From the NCBI GenBank assembly GCA_964498095.1, contig CAZCFY010000005.1:62001-126000 (forward strand): a stretch of DNA of 64,000 nt, read 5' to 3'. Shown here piece after piece: positions 1 to 8,793 of the stretch. Position 1 is the first letter of the stretch. The number at the start of each line of letters is the position of its first letter. The DNA is from SG-bin7 sp964498095 (GTDB taxonomy: Bacteria; Bdellovibrionota; Bdellovibrionia; Bdellovibrionales; SG-bin7). Position numbers and translations under genes: made by a program. Below the pieces are notes generated by a model. The model ran no database searches, had not been told where the DNA came from, and saw only the letters and a list, made by a program, of their open reading frames with translations.

Positions 1-2
1 TG

Positions 3-221
3 CGAAGCTCCGACGGATTTGTCTCCGAACGTCCAGTCGTAAGTACGGACCTCTGTATTGGCGAAGAAGTATGGCCCATCGAAATAACCTTGGTAAATCG
101 CGATATCATGGGCTTTCGTATGCTTATTGGCCGCACCGCTCTTAAACACCGAATTGTCATTGATCCCGGGCGCTCCTTTTTGGCTAAAAAACGAACTCTT
201 AGCCTTATTGAACTTCTCTAA
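3..221 (+). CDS. RimK-associated retropepsin-like protease (RimB-like), C-terminal part only
   Basis: The reading frame is open from the first bases of the window and ends in TAA, giving the last 72 residues of a protein whose start lies outside. The readable stretch includes LCIGEEVWPIEITLVNR, GFRMLIGR and a C-terminal DPGRSFL. This pattern is typical of the so-called ATP-dependent zinc protease family (Pfam Zn_protease), small aspartic-protease-like proteins commonly encoded beside rimK. In pseudomonads the equivalent RimB works with RimK in control of ribosomal protein S6 glutamylation. rimK begins 24 bases downstream, so the two probably form one operon. The catalytic Asp region is not visible here because the N-terminus is missing. 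Confidence 0.8.
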   Translation, partial: RSSDGFVSERPVVSTDLCIGEEVWPIEITLVNRDIMGFRMLIGRTALKHRIVIDPGRSFLAKKRTLSLIELL

Positions 222-245
222 TTTTCCGAAAATTTAGGTAACACC

Positions 246-1151
246 ATGAACATTTGCATCTTGTCGCGAAATCCAAATTTGTACTCCACTCGCCGCCTTG
301 TCGAAGCGGCCGAAAATCGTGGCCACAAGGTCACGGTCGTCGATCCACTTCGCTGTTATATGGATATTAAATCAGGAAAACCCAACGTCCACTTTCGTGG
401 ACGCGCCCTTAATCAATTTGATGCCATTATTCCTCGTATCGGCGCCTCGATTACATTTTATGGAACAGCCGTGCTCCGCCAGTTTGAAATGATGGGTACT
501 TATGGATTAAACGAGTCCGTCGCGATCACTCGCTCGCGTGATAAGTTGCGCTCGCTGCAGATTCTCTCGCGCAAAGGCATTGGTCTGCCGACCACGAGTT
601 TTGCCCACTCGTCAAAAATGACCAACGAAATTATAAATCTTGTTGGTGGACCGCCACTGGTAATTAAACTTATCGAAGGCACTCAAGGCATTGGCGTAAT
701 TTTAGCAGAAACTCAAAAAGCCGCGGAAAGTACAATTGAGGCATTCCGCGAATTAGATGCTCACTTTCTTGTGCAAGAATTTATAAAAGAAGCCAATGGC
801 ACTGACATTCGCTGCTTCGTTGTCGGTAACAAAGTCGTTGCGGCAATGACCCGAAGTGCAAAAAAGGGCGAGTTTCGCTCTAACATTCACCGCGGCGCTA
901 CGGCCAAGGAAGCAACACTTTCTAAAAAAGAAAAAGACACGGCGATAGAGGCCGCCAAGGCCATGGGTCTCAATGTCGCGGGTGTAGACATCATTCGCTC
1001 CGAACGCGGGCCTCTCGTTATTGAAGTAAACTCTTCTCCGGGACTTGAGGGTATCGAAAAAGCCACCAAAACTGATATTGCCACAATCATCATGGAATTT
1101 ATCGAGCGTAACGCGAAAAAAGGAAAAACAAAAACCAAGGGCCAAGGTTAG
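246..1151 (+). CDS. rimK: RimK-type alpha-L-glutamate ligase
   Basis: ATP-grasp ligase expected to add glutamate residues to the C-terminus of ribosomal protein S6 in the cytoplasm. Its 301 residues equal the usual RimK length. Visible landmarks are the ATP-binding lysine K141 followed by a glycine-rich loop (about 144-150), VQEFI near 176-180, an R-x-N-x-H-R-G substrate loop at 211-217, and the metal-binding E260/N262 in IEVNSSPGLEG. The C-terminus is a short Lys-rich tail (KKGKTKTKGQG). The start has only a weak ribosome-binding sequence (TAGGT), consistent with translation coupled to the upstream RimB-like gene. It ends directly against the convergent AsmA-like gene with no intergenic base. 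S6 specificity is assumed from the family. Confidence 0.88.
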   Translation: MNICILSRNPNLYSTRRLVEAAENRGHKVTVVDPLRCYMDIKSGKPNVHFRGRALNQFDAIIPRIGASITFYGTAVLRQFEMMGTYGLNESVAITRSRDKLRSLQILSRKGIGLPTTSFAHSSKMTNEIINLVGGPPLVIKLIEGTQGIGVILAETQKAAESTIEAFRELDAHFLVQEFIKEANGTDIRCFVVGNKVVAAMTRSAKKGEFRSNIHRGATAKEATLSKKEKDTAIEAAKAMGLNVAGVDIIRSERGPLVIEVNSSPGLEGIEKATKTDIATIIMEFIERNAKKGKTKTKGQG

Positions 1152-3920
1152 CTACTTATTAAATAGGCCCTTTAGTTTTGATTCAAAATCCTTTTTTAAT
1201 TGATTCTCGATGCCTTTGCGCTTTTTATTTATTTCATATTCCGCCACTTTGGCAGCCATTTGTTTTAGCGTATCTCCGGCAAAACTAAGTTCCGGATTCA
1301 TAATATTGCCAACGATATTTATGGGAATATTTATTCGTCCCTTGTCGTCTTTGTTGGCCTCATAAAAAGTACCGCCACCGGGCCAGTCGACTAAAACAAC
1401 TTTCCCACGAACATCCACGCTCATGTCCATTCCTAAAATCCCAGCGATGTCCATTTCTTCATTACGCGGAGTTACGGCATGAAAGTCGACGAGTCTTAAA
1501 ACCTTTTTTTCTAACACATAAGTGCCATTAATATTTGCCTGAAGCGGCCCCTTAGCCGGAGGAATTAATTTTTCCGCCCCAGGTATTTTGCTCAGCTTTT
1601 CTTTAACCATGACTTCGAAGTTAAGAGTGTTTAAATAGCCATTTGTGAGCGAAAACTTACCCTGCCCTTTTAATTCATCGATAAATTTCTTGGATCCGGG
1701 CAAAAGAGTTTGTCCTCGGACATCACCCGACAATCTCCCCTTAGCTAAATCCTTCCACTGCGGGTTAACAAAGGACAGTGCGCTTATTACATCCAAACCT
1801 TTAAAATCAGCTTGTAACTGTACTAACGGGTTCTTTTGCGTTAGTGGCACGATTACGTTTTTTAAATTTACGGCCCCACCAAAGACTTCGCCAACACTGC
1901 CAACGTTTACGGTAAAATTCTTATCAGAGATTGCCGCGTCCACGGCGATTTTCCGGGCTTGCAGGTTCTCCATGGCAAAAAGTCCAAGCGTGGTTTTAGT
2001 CTTTAAATTTAATCCCTTCACCAACGCCGTATCAGGTAAAATCGGCCCGAGTTCCTCCGGACTTTGTTCCTTTTCCTCTACGGATGAATCCTTTTTCGTG
2101 GCGGCCATTTTATATTCGGGAAGATTGACTACGATGTCGCCAGTTATCGCCAAGGGTGAAGACCAAAAATCCTCGGCATTATATTTTCCTTTGACGCTTA
2201 AATCAAATTTGGCGTCTCCCGCTTTTGCAAACTTCGCTAGTGGACTAACCGCCGCGGCGGCTAACCGCAAATTCAAAGGACCCGAAACAAGTTTGAGGTT
2301 CATGTTATCACTAAGGCTTAATGGCGGCCGTCCGCGAACTTCAATGTTACCAAAAAAAGTCTGTAGCCCACCCTTTTTAATTTGAAATTCTTCACCTGTT
2401 TTACCGGCTTCAATATCTAACCGTAAGGTCTGGCCCTTTTTCTTGGAAAAAGAATTTGGCAAGTCAATTTCCATGTCGGAAACATCAATAAAAGCACGGG
2501 CACTTCCGGCCTGAACATTCGTGCCCTTAGCTTGCAACTTTCCGTTAACGTCGGCAGTAACCATACCCGTTAACTGCAACTTCTCACTCTTATACGAAAA
2601 CTTTCCGCGCACACCTTTGGCGAGCAGGGAATCTAACTGCACTATGACACTTTGAGGCTGCGATAGGTCACCCAGAACCCTTCCTTTTGATTCGACGCTG
2701 CCCTCAAGGGGATAATCGCGAATGGGTGGAAAATATTTTTCAATGCCCTTTAGGACTGTGGGTTTCAGATTAAAACTAAAATCGGAAGGTCCTTTGGCAT
2801 TATAGATGCCACTAGCTTCAAATAGAATTTGATCAAACTGAACTTGGGCCAGCTTTAAATTGAGTTGATTTTGTAAAGAGAGTTCCCCGCTACTTGCCGC
2901 CTTAACGCCGGCAGGCTTTTCGACTATGCCGCTGTAGCTCGCCTTTAACGCGGTTAAATCGGCATTCCACTTGAGACTTTCTACCGTTAGTTTATCCGTA
3001 AATTTAAAAGTCCCCATACTTGAAAGCGCCACGGGACCCGAAATTTCCATGTTTTTATTTTTAATCTCCGGAGTAACTTGGAGGTTAGTTAACGCAAATT
3101 TACCTTGCACCAAAGGTAGCGGATCTTTTTCGGTTTTGATTACCCGAGCATCCAGGCTAATCGCTCCCGCCCATTTCTTAATTGGTGCTTCGGCTGGCAA
3201 TGGAATTTTTTCTAACTCCGAAGTTTGAAGCCTGGCCGCTAAATCTATATTTTTATTTTGAACATTAACAAACCCGGTGACATTTGTTTTTAACGACAAT
3301 ATCCCGACATCGGCACTCTTTATAACGAGGTTGTCATTTTCTAGTTTTACCTGCACGTTAACATTTACGGGTAAAGTTAAACCTTCAATGGGGGTAGCGC
3401 GAGTTGCCAAGCTCATCACTATTGGCTCATTTATTGACGCCATCTTGAGTGTGAAATTTATGTTTTGCACTTCGATAGGCGAGGCGCCCAAGAAAACAGA
3501 AATTTTAGAGTCACTGACTTCAATGTCGGCACCAACCGAAGTCAGCACCCTAGGAATTTGAGGTGGCCCCGGCGTTTTTTCTGCGGCGGATTTTTTGGGG
3601 GAACTCTCCGGTCGAATTTCAAAGTTTGCTTTTTTAGCTTTTAAAATTACCGTGGGTCCCCATGCAATTCCAACCGTAATTTCGCCCGCCGTACCGTTGA
3701 GCGCGGGACTCTGAACCTTGAAATCTTTAATCCGGAATAAAAATGGATAGACTCCGACTACCTTGGCTTGAGATATTTGCGCCGTGCCACCGAGCGCTGG
3801 GCCCAATTTAGTTTCAATAACTTGTTTGGAGTAATCTGGCAGAAAAAAAACCGCAGCGACCGCCGTACCCAGAACGACAAAAAGAAAACTTAAGAACAAG
3901 AAATAAAAAAGCCGCTTCAC
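1152..3920 (-). CDS. AsmA-like envelope protein
   Basis: Large (about 922 residues) single-anchor protein: an N-terminal hydrophobic segment (about residues 4-26) is followed by a long beta-rich region and a charged C-terminal helix rich in Lys and Glu. The N-terminal pattern LPDYSKQVIETKLGPALGG and a C-terminal block with DIAGILGMDM and VDWPGGG fit the AsmA/TamB-like superfamily, whose members bridge the periplasm and are implicated in phospholipid movement to the outer membrane. The frame is open to a TTG at 3950, but that start falls inside an intrinsic terminator. I chose GTG 3920, which directly precedes the membrane anchor; a TTG at 3899 is also possible. No start has a good Shine-Dalgarno sequence. 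It follows the collagen-like lipoprotein gene on the same strand. Confidence 0.72.
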   Translation of the reverse strand: MKRLFYFLFLSFLFVVLGTAVAAVFFLPDYSKQVIETKLGPALGGTAQISQAKVVGVYPFLFRIKDFKVQSPALNGTAGEITVGIAWGPTVILKAKKANFEIRPESSPKKSAAEKTPGPPQIPRVLTSVGADIEVSDSKISVFLGASPIEVQNINFTLKMASINEPIVMSLATRATPIEGLTLPVNVNVQVKLENDNLVIKSADVGILSLKTNVTGFVNVQNKNIDLAARLQTSELEKIPLPAEAPIKKWAGAISLDARVIKTEKDPLPLVQGKFALTNLQVTPEIKNKNMEISGPVALSSMGTFKFTDKLTVESLKWNADLTALKASYSGIVEKPAGVKAASSGELSLQNQLNLKLAQVQFDQILFEASGIYNAKGPSDFSFNLKPTVLKGIEKYFPPIRDYPLEGSVESKGRVLGDLSQPQSVIVQLDSLLAKGVRGKFSYKSEKLQLTGMVTADVNGKLQAKGTNVQAGSARAFIDVSDMEIDLPNSFSKKKGQTLRLDIEAGKTGEEFQIKKGGLQTFFGNIEVRGRPPLSLSDNMNLKLVSGPLNLRLAAAAVSPLAKFAKAGDAKFDLSVKGKYNAEDFWSSPLAITGDIVVNLPEYKMAATKKDSSVEEKEQSPEELGPILPDTALVKGLNLKTKTTLGLFAMENLQARKIAVDAAISDKNFTVNVGSVGEVFGGAVNLKNVIVPLTQKNPLVQLQADFKGLDVISALSFVNPQWKDLAKGRLSGDVRGQTLLPGSKKFIDELKGQGKFSLTNGYLNTLNFEVMVKEKLSKIPGAEKLIPPAKGPLQANINGTYVLEKKVLRLVDFHAVTPRNEEMDIAGILGMDMSVDVRGKVVLVDWPGGGTFYEANKDDKGRINIPINIVGNIMNPELSFAGDTLKQMAAKVAEYEINKKRKGIENQLKKDFESKLKGLFNK

Positions 3921-3946
3921 GCTCAAGTATTCTTTAGCGAAGCGGC
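3905..3946 (-). terminator. Intrinsic terminator after the collagen-like lipoprotein gene
   Basis: On the minus strand an 8-bp stem GCCGCTTC/GAAGCGGC, extended by GCT/AGC past a two-base bulge, closes a 12-base loop and runs straight into six T residues. It begins 15 bases after the lipoprotein stop codon. It overlaps every plausible start region of the downstream AsmA-like gene, so it may also act as an attenuator or hide the start codon. Confidence 0.75.
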
Positions 3947-3960
3947 CCAATTTTCAATGT

Positions 3961-5076
3961 TTATTCGCAGTCACGAACGGATGCGCCAATGGAAACACAT
4001 TTTTTGCCGATGAGCCCATCAGCGGGGCGCTTGCCGTCGGCTCCTGAGTTACCTTTCTTACCATTTTGCCCAGGATAAGAATTACCGCAGGCATCACTTG
4101 TCGGGTTTCCTGCGGGACCACCCTGCCCACCCTCTTGACCATCACTTCCATGGCCCGGATTGCCGGAAACTCCTGGCTCCATTTGAACATTCACCGAAAA
4201 CCCGACGTCCTTCTTAATATTCATTGCAACATTGCCAGAATTACCGCCTTTGCCCGCGTTAGTGCCAGGTCGGCCATCTAACCCATCGCCCCCTGGAAGG
4301 CCTGGTCCCGGGCTGCTCGTACACCAACAACGAACAATCGCACCTAATGCTCTGGCACAATCGTGAGCACCGGCGGCCCCTGCAGCCCCATTTACCGCCC
4401 GTGTCGTATGCGGTAAACCATCGGCACCATCGCCTCCATGCTCGCCGCGCATTTCTATACGCAAATGCCCTGCCGCTTCTTCGGCTTCAAATTCGACCCA
4501 CCCACCATCACGGCCAAAAGTTTCGCGCGCTGCTTTCTGGCCACGTGGAAATGTTAAAATCTCAGCTCCTTCACTGAAGATTTTTTTTGCCTTCAAAGAT
4601 AATTTGTAATTTTGAATTTGCAAGCTAGCGCCGGCAGTTAAGAAAACTCGATTTGCTGAAACCACTAAATCTTTGTTTAAAATAATTGAGCCCGACAGTA
4701 CAAAATCCTTTGGGGAAACTCCCTGATATTCACCCGCTACTACCGTACCTTCGCCGGACTCGCGAAATACGCGCAAATTGAAAGCCGTATTGTCGCGGAT
4801 CACGTAAGCAAATTCGCGCTGGCTTGACGAGGCAGTAAAAACTCTCACACCATTGTCCTCGACAATGACATTTTTAAATTCGCGCGGCCAGCTAACCAGA
4901 ATCAAATAGTGATTAGGCTGATTTTCCTCTCGCAACTGAAATTTAATTTCCTTTGAACCCTTTTGCGCAGGAGAAACGGGCTCCGCGAAATTCGGTGATG
5001 GGTTTGGCACCTCTTCTTTTTGTTTGTTACACCCTAATATACCGACCAAACTTAATACTAATATTATTTTCTTCAT
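3961..5076 (-). CDS. Exported lipoprotein with collagen-like Gly-rich C-terminal half
   Basis: 371 residues with a lipoprotein signal peptide (lipobox LGC, lipidated Cys16) followed by a Glu/Pro-rich linker. Residues about 40-200 form a beta-rich N-terminal region. From about residue 205 to 350 the chain is dominated by Gly-X-Y-like units (GEHGGDGADG, GAAGAAGAHD, GLPGGDGLDGRPG, GQEGGQGGPAG, GKKGNSGADG), interrupted by short Cys-containing stretches. Such repeats are collagen-like and often form extended triple-helical or loop-rich surface structures, but the interruptions make true triple helix uncertain. A strong ribosome-binding site (AGGAGGG) precedes the ATG. It is divergent from the beta-propeller lipoprotein gene. 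No enzymatic motif was recognised. Confidence 0.75.
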   Translation of the reverse strand: MKKIILVLSLVGILGCNKQKEEVPNPSPNFAEPVSPAQKGSKEIKFQLREENQPNHYLILVSWPREFKNVIVEDNGVRVFTASSSQREFAYVIRDNTAFNLRVFRESGEGTVVAGEYQGVSPKDFVLSGSIILNKDLVVSANRVFLTAGASLQIQNYKLSLKAKKIFSEGAEILTFPRGQKAARETFGRDGGWVEFEAEEAAGHLRIEMRGEHGGDGADGLPHTTRAVNGAAGAAGAHDCARALGAIVRCWCTSSPGPGLPGGDGLDGRPGTNAGKGGNSGNVAMNIKKDVGFSVNVQMEPGVSGNPGHGSDGQEGGQGGPAGNPTSDACGNSYPGQNGKKGNSGADGKRPADGLIGKKCVSIGASVRDCE

Positions 5077-5243
5077 AATCCCTCCTAACTTGGCCTAAAT
5101 TCAAAATTTCGACCAATTTGACAGTCTTGTAAGTGCCCATAAAGCCATAGCAATTCGCTTTCCGGGCACGGTCGGACCTTATCGCGCCAAAAATATCGGA
5201 CCGTTTGATGGGGTTCTCCCGTATCCTAATTTTAGGGGGAATC

Positions 5244-6821
5244 ATGAGAGCTTTAGCTATAGTATTATTGGGCGTTTCACTTAGTGCCTGCCAAGATAAT
5301 ATGTGCATGTTTCAGCAAGACTCTGCGACGGCGTCGGCCGCAATGCCAGTAGCCGAGGACCGCTCCCACCTATTTACTAACGTGCAGGAGGCAGGAATTG
5401 ATGAAGCCGACTATATCAAGGTGGGTGAAAATCATATTTTTGCTACCCATGGCAATAGAATTGAGATTATAGAACGTACCACTTATGCGAAACTACCACC
5501 CATTGAACTGGAAAGTTCTTACGTTGTCCGCAATTCTATAAAACTTGTTACTCATAAAAATCGCCTCGTAGTTTTAGCCCCTGCCCAAAACGGGGGGAGT
5601 AAATTAAGAATGTTAACTTATGAGATTAAACCGCAAGGAGCCGCTTTATTAAAAGAGCGGCAATTGGATTTAAGAATAAATGCCGTGCGCAGCCAAGGCG
5701 GCCATCTCCTTTTGGTAGGAACCCCAAACTCTGATTTTTATTATGGAGAAGGCTATGGACTTATGAGTTCTCCGTCATCCGATCAGTGTTCGGCGCAAAT
5801 TCAACCAGCAAATCTGGCGAGTACGAGTATCGCCTACCTTCCGCCAATGAACACGAAAATCATGCTTTTCAATATCGAATTAGAAGAACAGGCTCCCGTA
5901 GAAAAAGAAATTAATTTTAGCACAACGGTGACCTATGTTAGCTCCAACGCAATTTACTTATTGGGGTCCCTCTATCGAATCACGGGCGACTTCACCCAAA
6001 TCGTAAAAATCAACTACGATCTTTCGGCGGGCACCCTCAGTGATTCTAAAAGTGCCATTGTTGAAGGCGGTATCCTCAACGAGTGGTCAGGAAAGGAACT
6101 CGCAGACTCTTCACTTTTTGCGATAACCACAAACTCCTGGTCGGCCAGCCGCCTTTATATTTTAAAGGACAATGAGGAAATTTTAAAAGTTATAGGTCAA
6201 AGTGCGGAATTCGGTTTCCGCGAAGACCTTAAATCGGTGCGCTATATTGGTGATATGGCTTACGTAGTTACGTTCTTGCGCAAAGACCCTTTGTTTGCCA
6301 TCGATTTAAGTAATCCCACCCAACCCCAAATTACTTCTGAACTTATAGTTCCCGGATTCTCTAGCTATCTACATCCCGTAAGCAATCAACTTGTTGGGGT
6401 TGGTTATGACAACGGCGTAAAAGTCAGCCTCTTTAACATAAAGAATGCCTATAATATTTCAGAAGTGAAAAGTTTAATTTATGGCGGTAACAGCGCTACC
6501 ACAGAGGTTGCCACGGATTATCATGCGTTTTTTATAAACTCCGCTGAAAATATTTTTGGGGCTCCTATGACTGAGATCGAAACTGGGTTTAGACTTTTTG
6601 AATTAAAGCTTGGCAGCTTTTATGAATTTGCAAGACTTACTCATAATGACCTTGGCAGCTCCTATTGCCTTCGCACCACTGGCGACGTAAACCGTGTTTA
6701 TGAAATCGGCGAAAACCTGGTTTCGGTATCGGCGTTTGGTCTAAAGATACATGACAAGGCAAATCCAAAGGTGACAACGAAGGCGATAAAGTTTCAAATG
6801 GGAGCCTATGACTGCCCATGA
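5244..6821 (+). CDS. Beta-propeller-domain lipoprotein (PF09826-like)
   Basis: Secreted or membrane-anchored protein of about 525 residues. I chose the ATG at 5244 because GGGGGA lies just upstream and the product then begins with a lipoprotein signal (LSAC, Cys16); an in-frame ATG 39 bases earlier has neither. The segment TNVQEAGIDEADYIKVGENHIFAT near the N-terminus resembles the conserved opening of the beta-propeller domain family PF09826. The rest shows repeating beta-strand patterns such as IFATHGNRIEIIE and AYVVTFLRKDPLFAIDLS, as expected for propeller blades. The 3' end overlaps the DUF3095 gene by 14 bases, so the two products are probably made together. The molecular role of this family is not known. 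Confidence 0.75.
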   Translation: MRALAIVLLGVSLSACQDNMCMFQQDSATASAAMPVAEDRSHLFTNVQEAGIDEADYIKVGENHIFATHGNRIEIIERTTYAKLPPIELESSYVVRNSIKLVTHKNRLVVLAPAQNGGSKLRMLTYEIKPQGAALLKERQLDLRINAVRSQGGHLLLVGTPNSDFYYGEGYGLMSSPSSDQCSAQIQPANLASTSIAYLPPMNTKIMLFNIELEEQAPVEKEINFSTTVTYVSSNAIYLLGSLYRITGDFTQIVKINYDLSAGTLSDSKSAIVEGGILNEWSGKELADSSLFAITTNSWSASRLYILKDNEEILKVIGQSAEFGFREDLKSVRYIGDMAYVVTFLRKDPLFAIDLSNPTQPQITSELIVPGFSSYLHPVSNQLVGVGYDNGVKVSLFNIKNAYNISEVKSLIYGGNSATTEVATDYHAFFINSAENIFGAPMTEIETGFRLFELKLGSFYEFARLTHNDLGSSYCLRTTGDVNRVYEIGENLVSVSAFGLKIHDKANPKVTTKAIKFQMGAYDCP

Positions 6822-7965
6822 CCGGGAATTTTATAGAAACCTCAGTCCGTTTTCAGATTTCTTTCAACTTACAAATGATGCCAATTTTGCCGCCGTACCT
6901 AACTCCTGGTATGTAATTTTAACTGACATCCGCGGCTCAACCAAAGCGATTCAAGCGGGCCGCTATAAAGACGTAAATCTTATTGGAGCGGCTTCCGTCA
7001 CCTGCATTTTGAACGCCTTAAATACTTACGATATCCCCTTCGTATTTGGCGGCGATGGGGCGACTCTTTTAGTTCACAAAGATGACCTTTCAAAAGTAAA
7101 AGAGGAACTAGAAAATCTCCAGTCGTTGTCACAAAGAGAATTTAATTTAGAATTGCGGGTAGGACTCGTGCCAGTAGAAAAATTATATCAACTCGGCGCG
7201 GAACTGCGCGCCGGTAAATACCAACTCAGCCCTGGCAATGTTACGGCTCAGTTTAGAGGTAATGGTCTTACTCTGGCGGAAGAAATGGTAAAAAAGGGAC
7301 ACCCCGCAGGGGCCGAACTAATTAAAGCATCGTCTAAAGAGTCGCCGCACTTAGAAGGACTCTCGTGCCGCCTAAATCCGCTGCGAACTAAAAATGGAAA
7401 AATTCTTTCTCTGCTAATTAAACCCAAAGATGCAGGAACTCTTAGCCACTTGCTACAAAGTTTGCAGCGGATTCTAAATAATGATTTTCGCACAGCCAGT
7501 CCCGTTACCTCCGACCGGCTTTATTGGAGTTGGCCACCTGCCACTCTAAACTCAGAAACAAAACTACAAAAGCGGAACACGAATATGTTCGTACAGCTTT
7601 TTAAGACGGCTTTTAACACCCTCGTATTAAAAATTTGTTTTACCTTTAACATTCCTATAGGTAGTTTTCGGCCAGAAAAATATAAAGAGGAAGTTATTAC
7701 TAATAGTGATTTCCATAAATTTGACGAAACTTTGCGGATGGTTATCGACTGCAGTGAGCAACAGGACAATGAAATCGAAAAACTGCTGCGCGAACTAAGC
7801 CAAGCGCACCTGGTCCACTACGGGCTGCATCGCTCGCAAGAGGCCATAATGACATGTGTAGTAAAATCGGCCAGCGAAAATAGGCATATTCATTTTATTG
7901 ATGGTGGTGACGGCGGATATGCTCTTGCCGCCCTACAATTCAAAAAATCTTTAGCTAAATCGTAG
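6808..7965 (+). CDS. DUF3095 family protein, class III nucleotidyl-cyclase-like
   Basis: 385-residue soluble protein. The N-terminal part contains LTDIRGSTKAI (about residues 37-47) and, some 50 residues later, FGGDGATLLV. These two spaced Asp motifs resemble the metal-binding Asp sites of class III adenylyl/guanylyl cyclases (DIxGST and GDG). The order and N-terminal NLSPFSDFFQLTN fit the DUF3095 family. A second half with no recognised motif follows, ending in a HFIDGGDGGYALAALQFKKS segment. Cyclase activity is inference only. The start overlaps the end of the beta-propeller lipoprotein gene by 14 bases and has GGAG four bases upstream, indicating translational coupling. Confidence 0.7.
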   Translation: MTAHDREFYRNLSPFSDFFQLTNDANFAAVPNSWYVILTDIRGSTKAIQAGRYKDVNLIGAASVTCILNALNTYDIPFVFGGDGATLLVHKDDLSKVKEELENLQSLSQREFNLELRVGLVPVEKLYQLGAELRAGKYQLSPGNVTAQFRGNGLTLAEEMVKKGHPAGAELIKASSKESPHLEGLSCRLNPLRTKNGKILSLLIKPKDAGTLSHLLQSLQRILNNDFRTASPVTSDRLYWSWPPATLNSETKLQKRNTNMFVQLFKTAFNTLVLKICFTFNIPIGSFRPEKYKEEVITNSDFHKFDETLRMVIDCSEQQDNEIEKLLRELSQAHLVHYGLHRSQEAIMTCVVKSASENRHIHFIDGGDGGYALAALQFKKSLAKS

Positions 7966-8163
7966 ATAACCGCAGTGCAAATTATAATTTCATTTATACC
8001 TTTTTTATTTCAGCGCCTATCGCAAGGAAAGTTACAACGCCAAATATCTAAAGGGAAAAACTGCCAACAAATTGAAAGTATTTCGTGACTAGTTTCTATC
8101 GAAAATTGGCGCGGGCATTGTAAATCTCAAGGGGTTGCAGTAGAAGCTGCTGCAGGAGGCTGT

Positions 8164-8676
8164 ATGTACAATACGGTAGTTTATTCGTTATTACTCACAA
8201 TATCATTTCTGACTTCTTCGGGTCGTGCTGACGACGGCAGAAACAAATTCCGTCAGGACTTATTAAAGCTTGGATCTCCAGAAAATATTTTGACCTGTCT
8301 AAATAAGCTAGAGCCCGGAGTTTCGCCCAATTATCCGGACGGCTTTTCGCGCAAACAAAAATATTCCTTGGTAATTGGTCCAACCGGCTCAGGAGCACTA
8401 AAAGACGCTTTTATGCTCGAATTCCACTCCAAGGGAGAAATCGAGTTTTCGACAATAATTGCCTATGAGGGTTTTAACGGGCACATCATGGGCACACTTC
8501 ATGTCTCAAAAGATTCCGCTGGAAATCTTATTCAGACTCATAAATTTAATGGCGCCGCGTTTTTAGATATTACACAGATTAAGGCGGGCGCTCACGGACT
8601 AATTCTCACGTATACGAAAACATTGCCGTCAGGAAAGCTCGCCCAAAGAATAACGTGCGAGCCGGTTAGAAATTAA
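8164..8676 (+). CDS. Exported protein of unknown function
   Basis: 170 residues with a Sec-type signal peptide (hydrophobic core about 5-18, likely cleavage before ADDGR). The mature part has two widely spaced Cys (TCLNKLE near residue 45, ITCEP near the C-terminus) that could form a disulfide, and an alternating beta-strand pattern. A strong ribosome-binding site (AGGAGG) supports the start. A 198-base upstream gap holds a possible promoter TTGAAA-N17-TCTATC. No family was recognised. Confidence 0.65.
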   Translation: MYNTVVYSLLLTISFLTSSGRADDGRNKFRQDLLKLGSPENILTCLNKLEPGVSPNYPDGFSRKQKYSLVIGPTGSGALKDAFMLEFHSKGEIEFSTIIAYEGFNGHIMGTLHVSKDSAGNLIQTHKFNGAAFLDITQIKAGAHGLILTYTKTLPSGKLAQRITCEPVRN

Positions 8677-8680
8677 GTTC

Positions 8681-8754
8681 TGGAGGTGGCAACGAGAGTC
8701 GAACTCATCTAAACGGTTTTGCAGACCGGTGCCTAGCCGCTCGGCCATGCCACC
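8681..8754 (-). tRNA. tRNA-Cys (GCA anticodon)
   Basis: On the minus strand a 7-bp acceptor stem GGTGGCA/TGCCACC, discriminator T73, encoded CCA, T-arm ATGAG/CTCGT with TTCGACT loop and anticodon loop CTGCAAA give tRNA-Cys. T73 is the usual Cys identity base. The outermost anticodon-stem pair (27-43) is a C-T mismatch; the other four pairs are intact. It lies downstream of the ComM-like gene on the same strand. Confidence 0.95.
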
Positions 8755-8793
8755 CTAATCAAAAGACTTAACACAATACACTATCGATTTTCG

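Noticed and set aside
753..1145. 130-codon minus-strand frame opposite rimK
   Set aside because: It lies entirely inside a well-supported gene, lacks a ribosome-binding site and shows no domain.
1645..2385. 246-codon plus-strand frame opposite the AsmA-like gene
   Set aside because: Antisense to a coherent long gene; product has no recognisable pattern.
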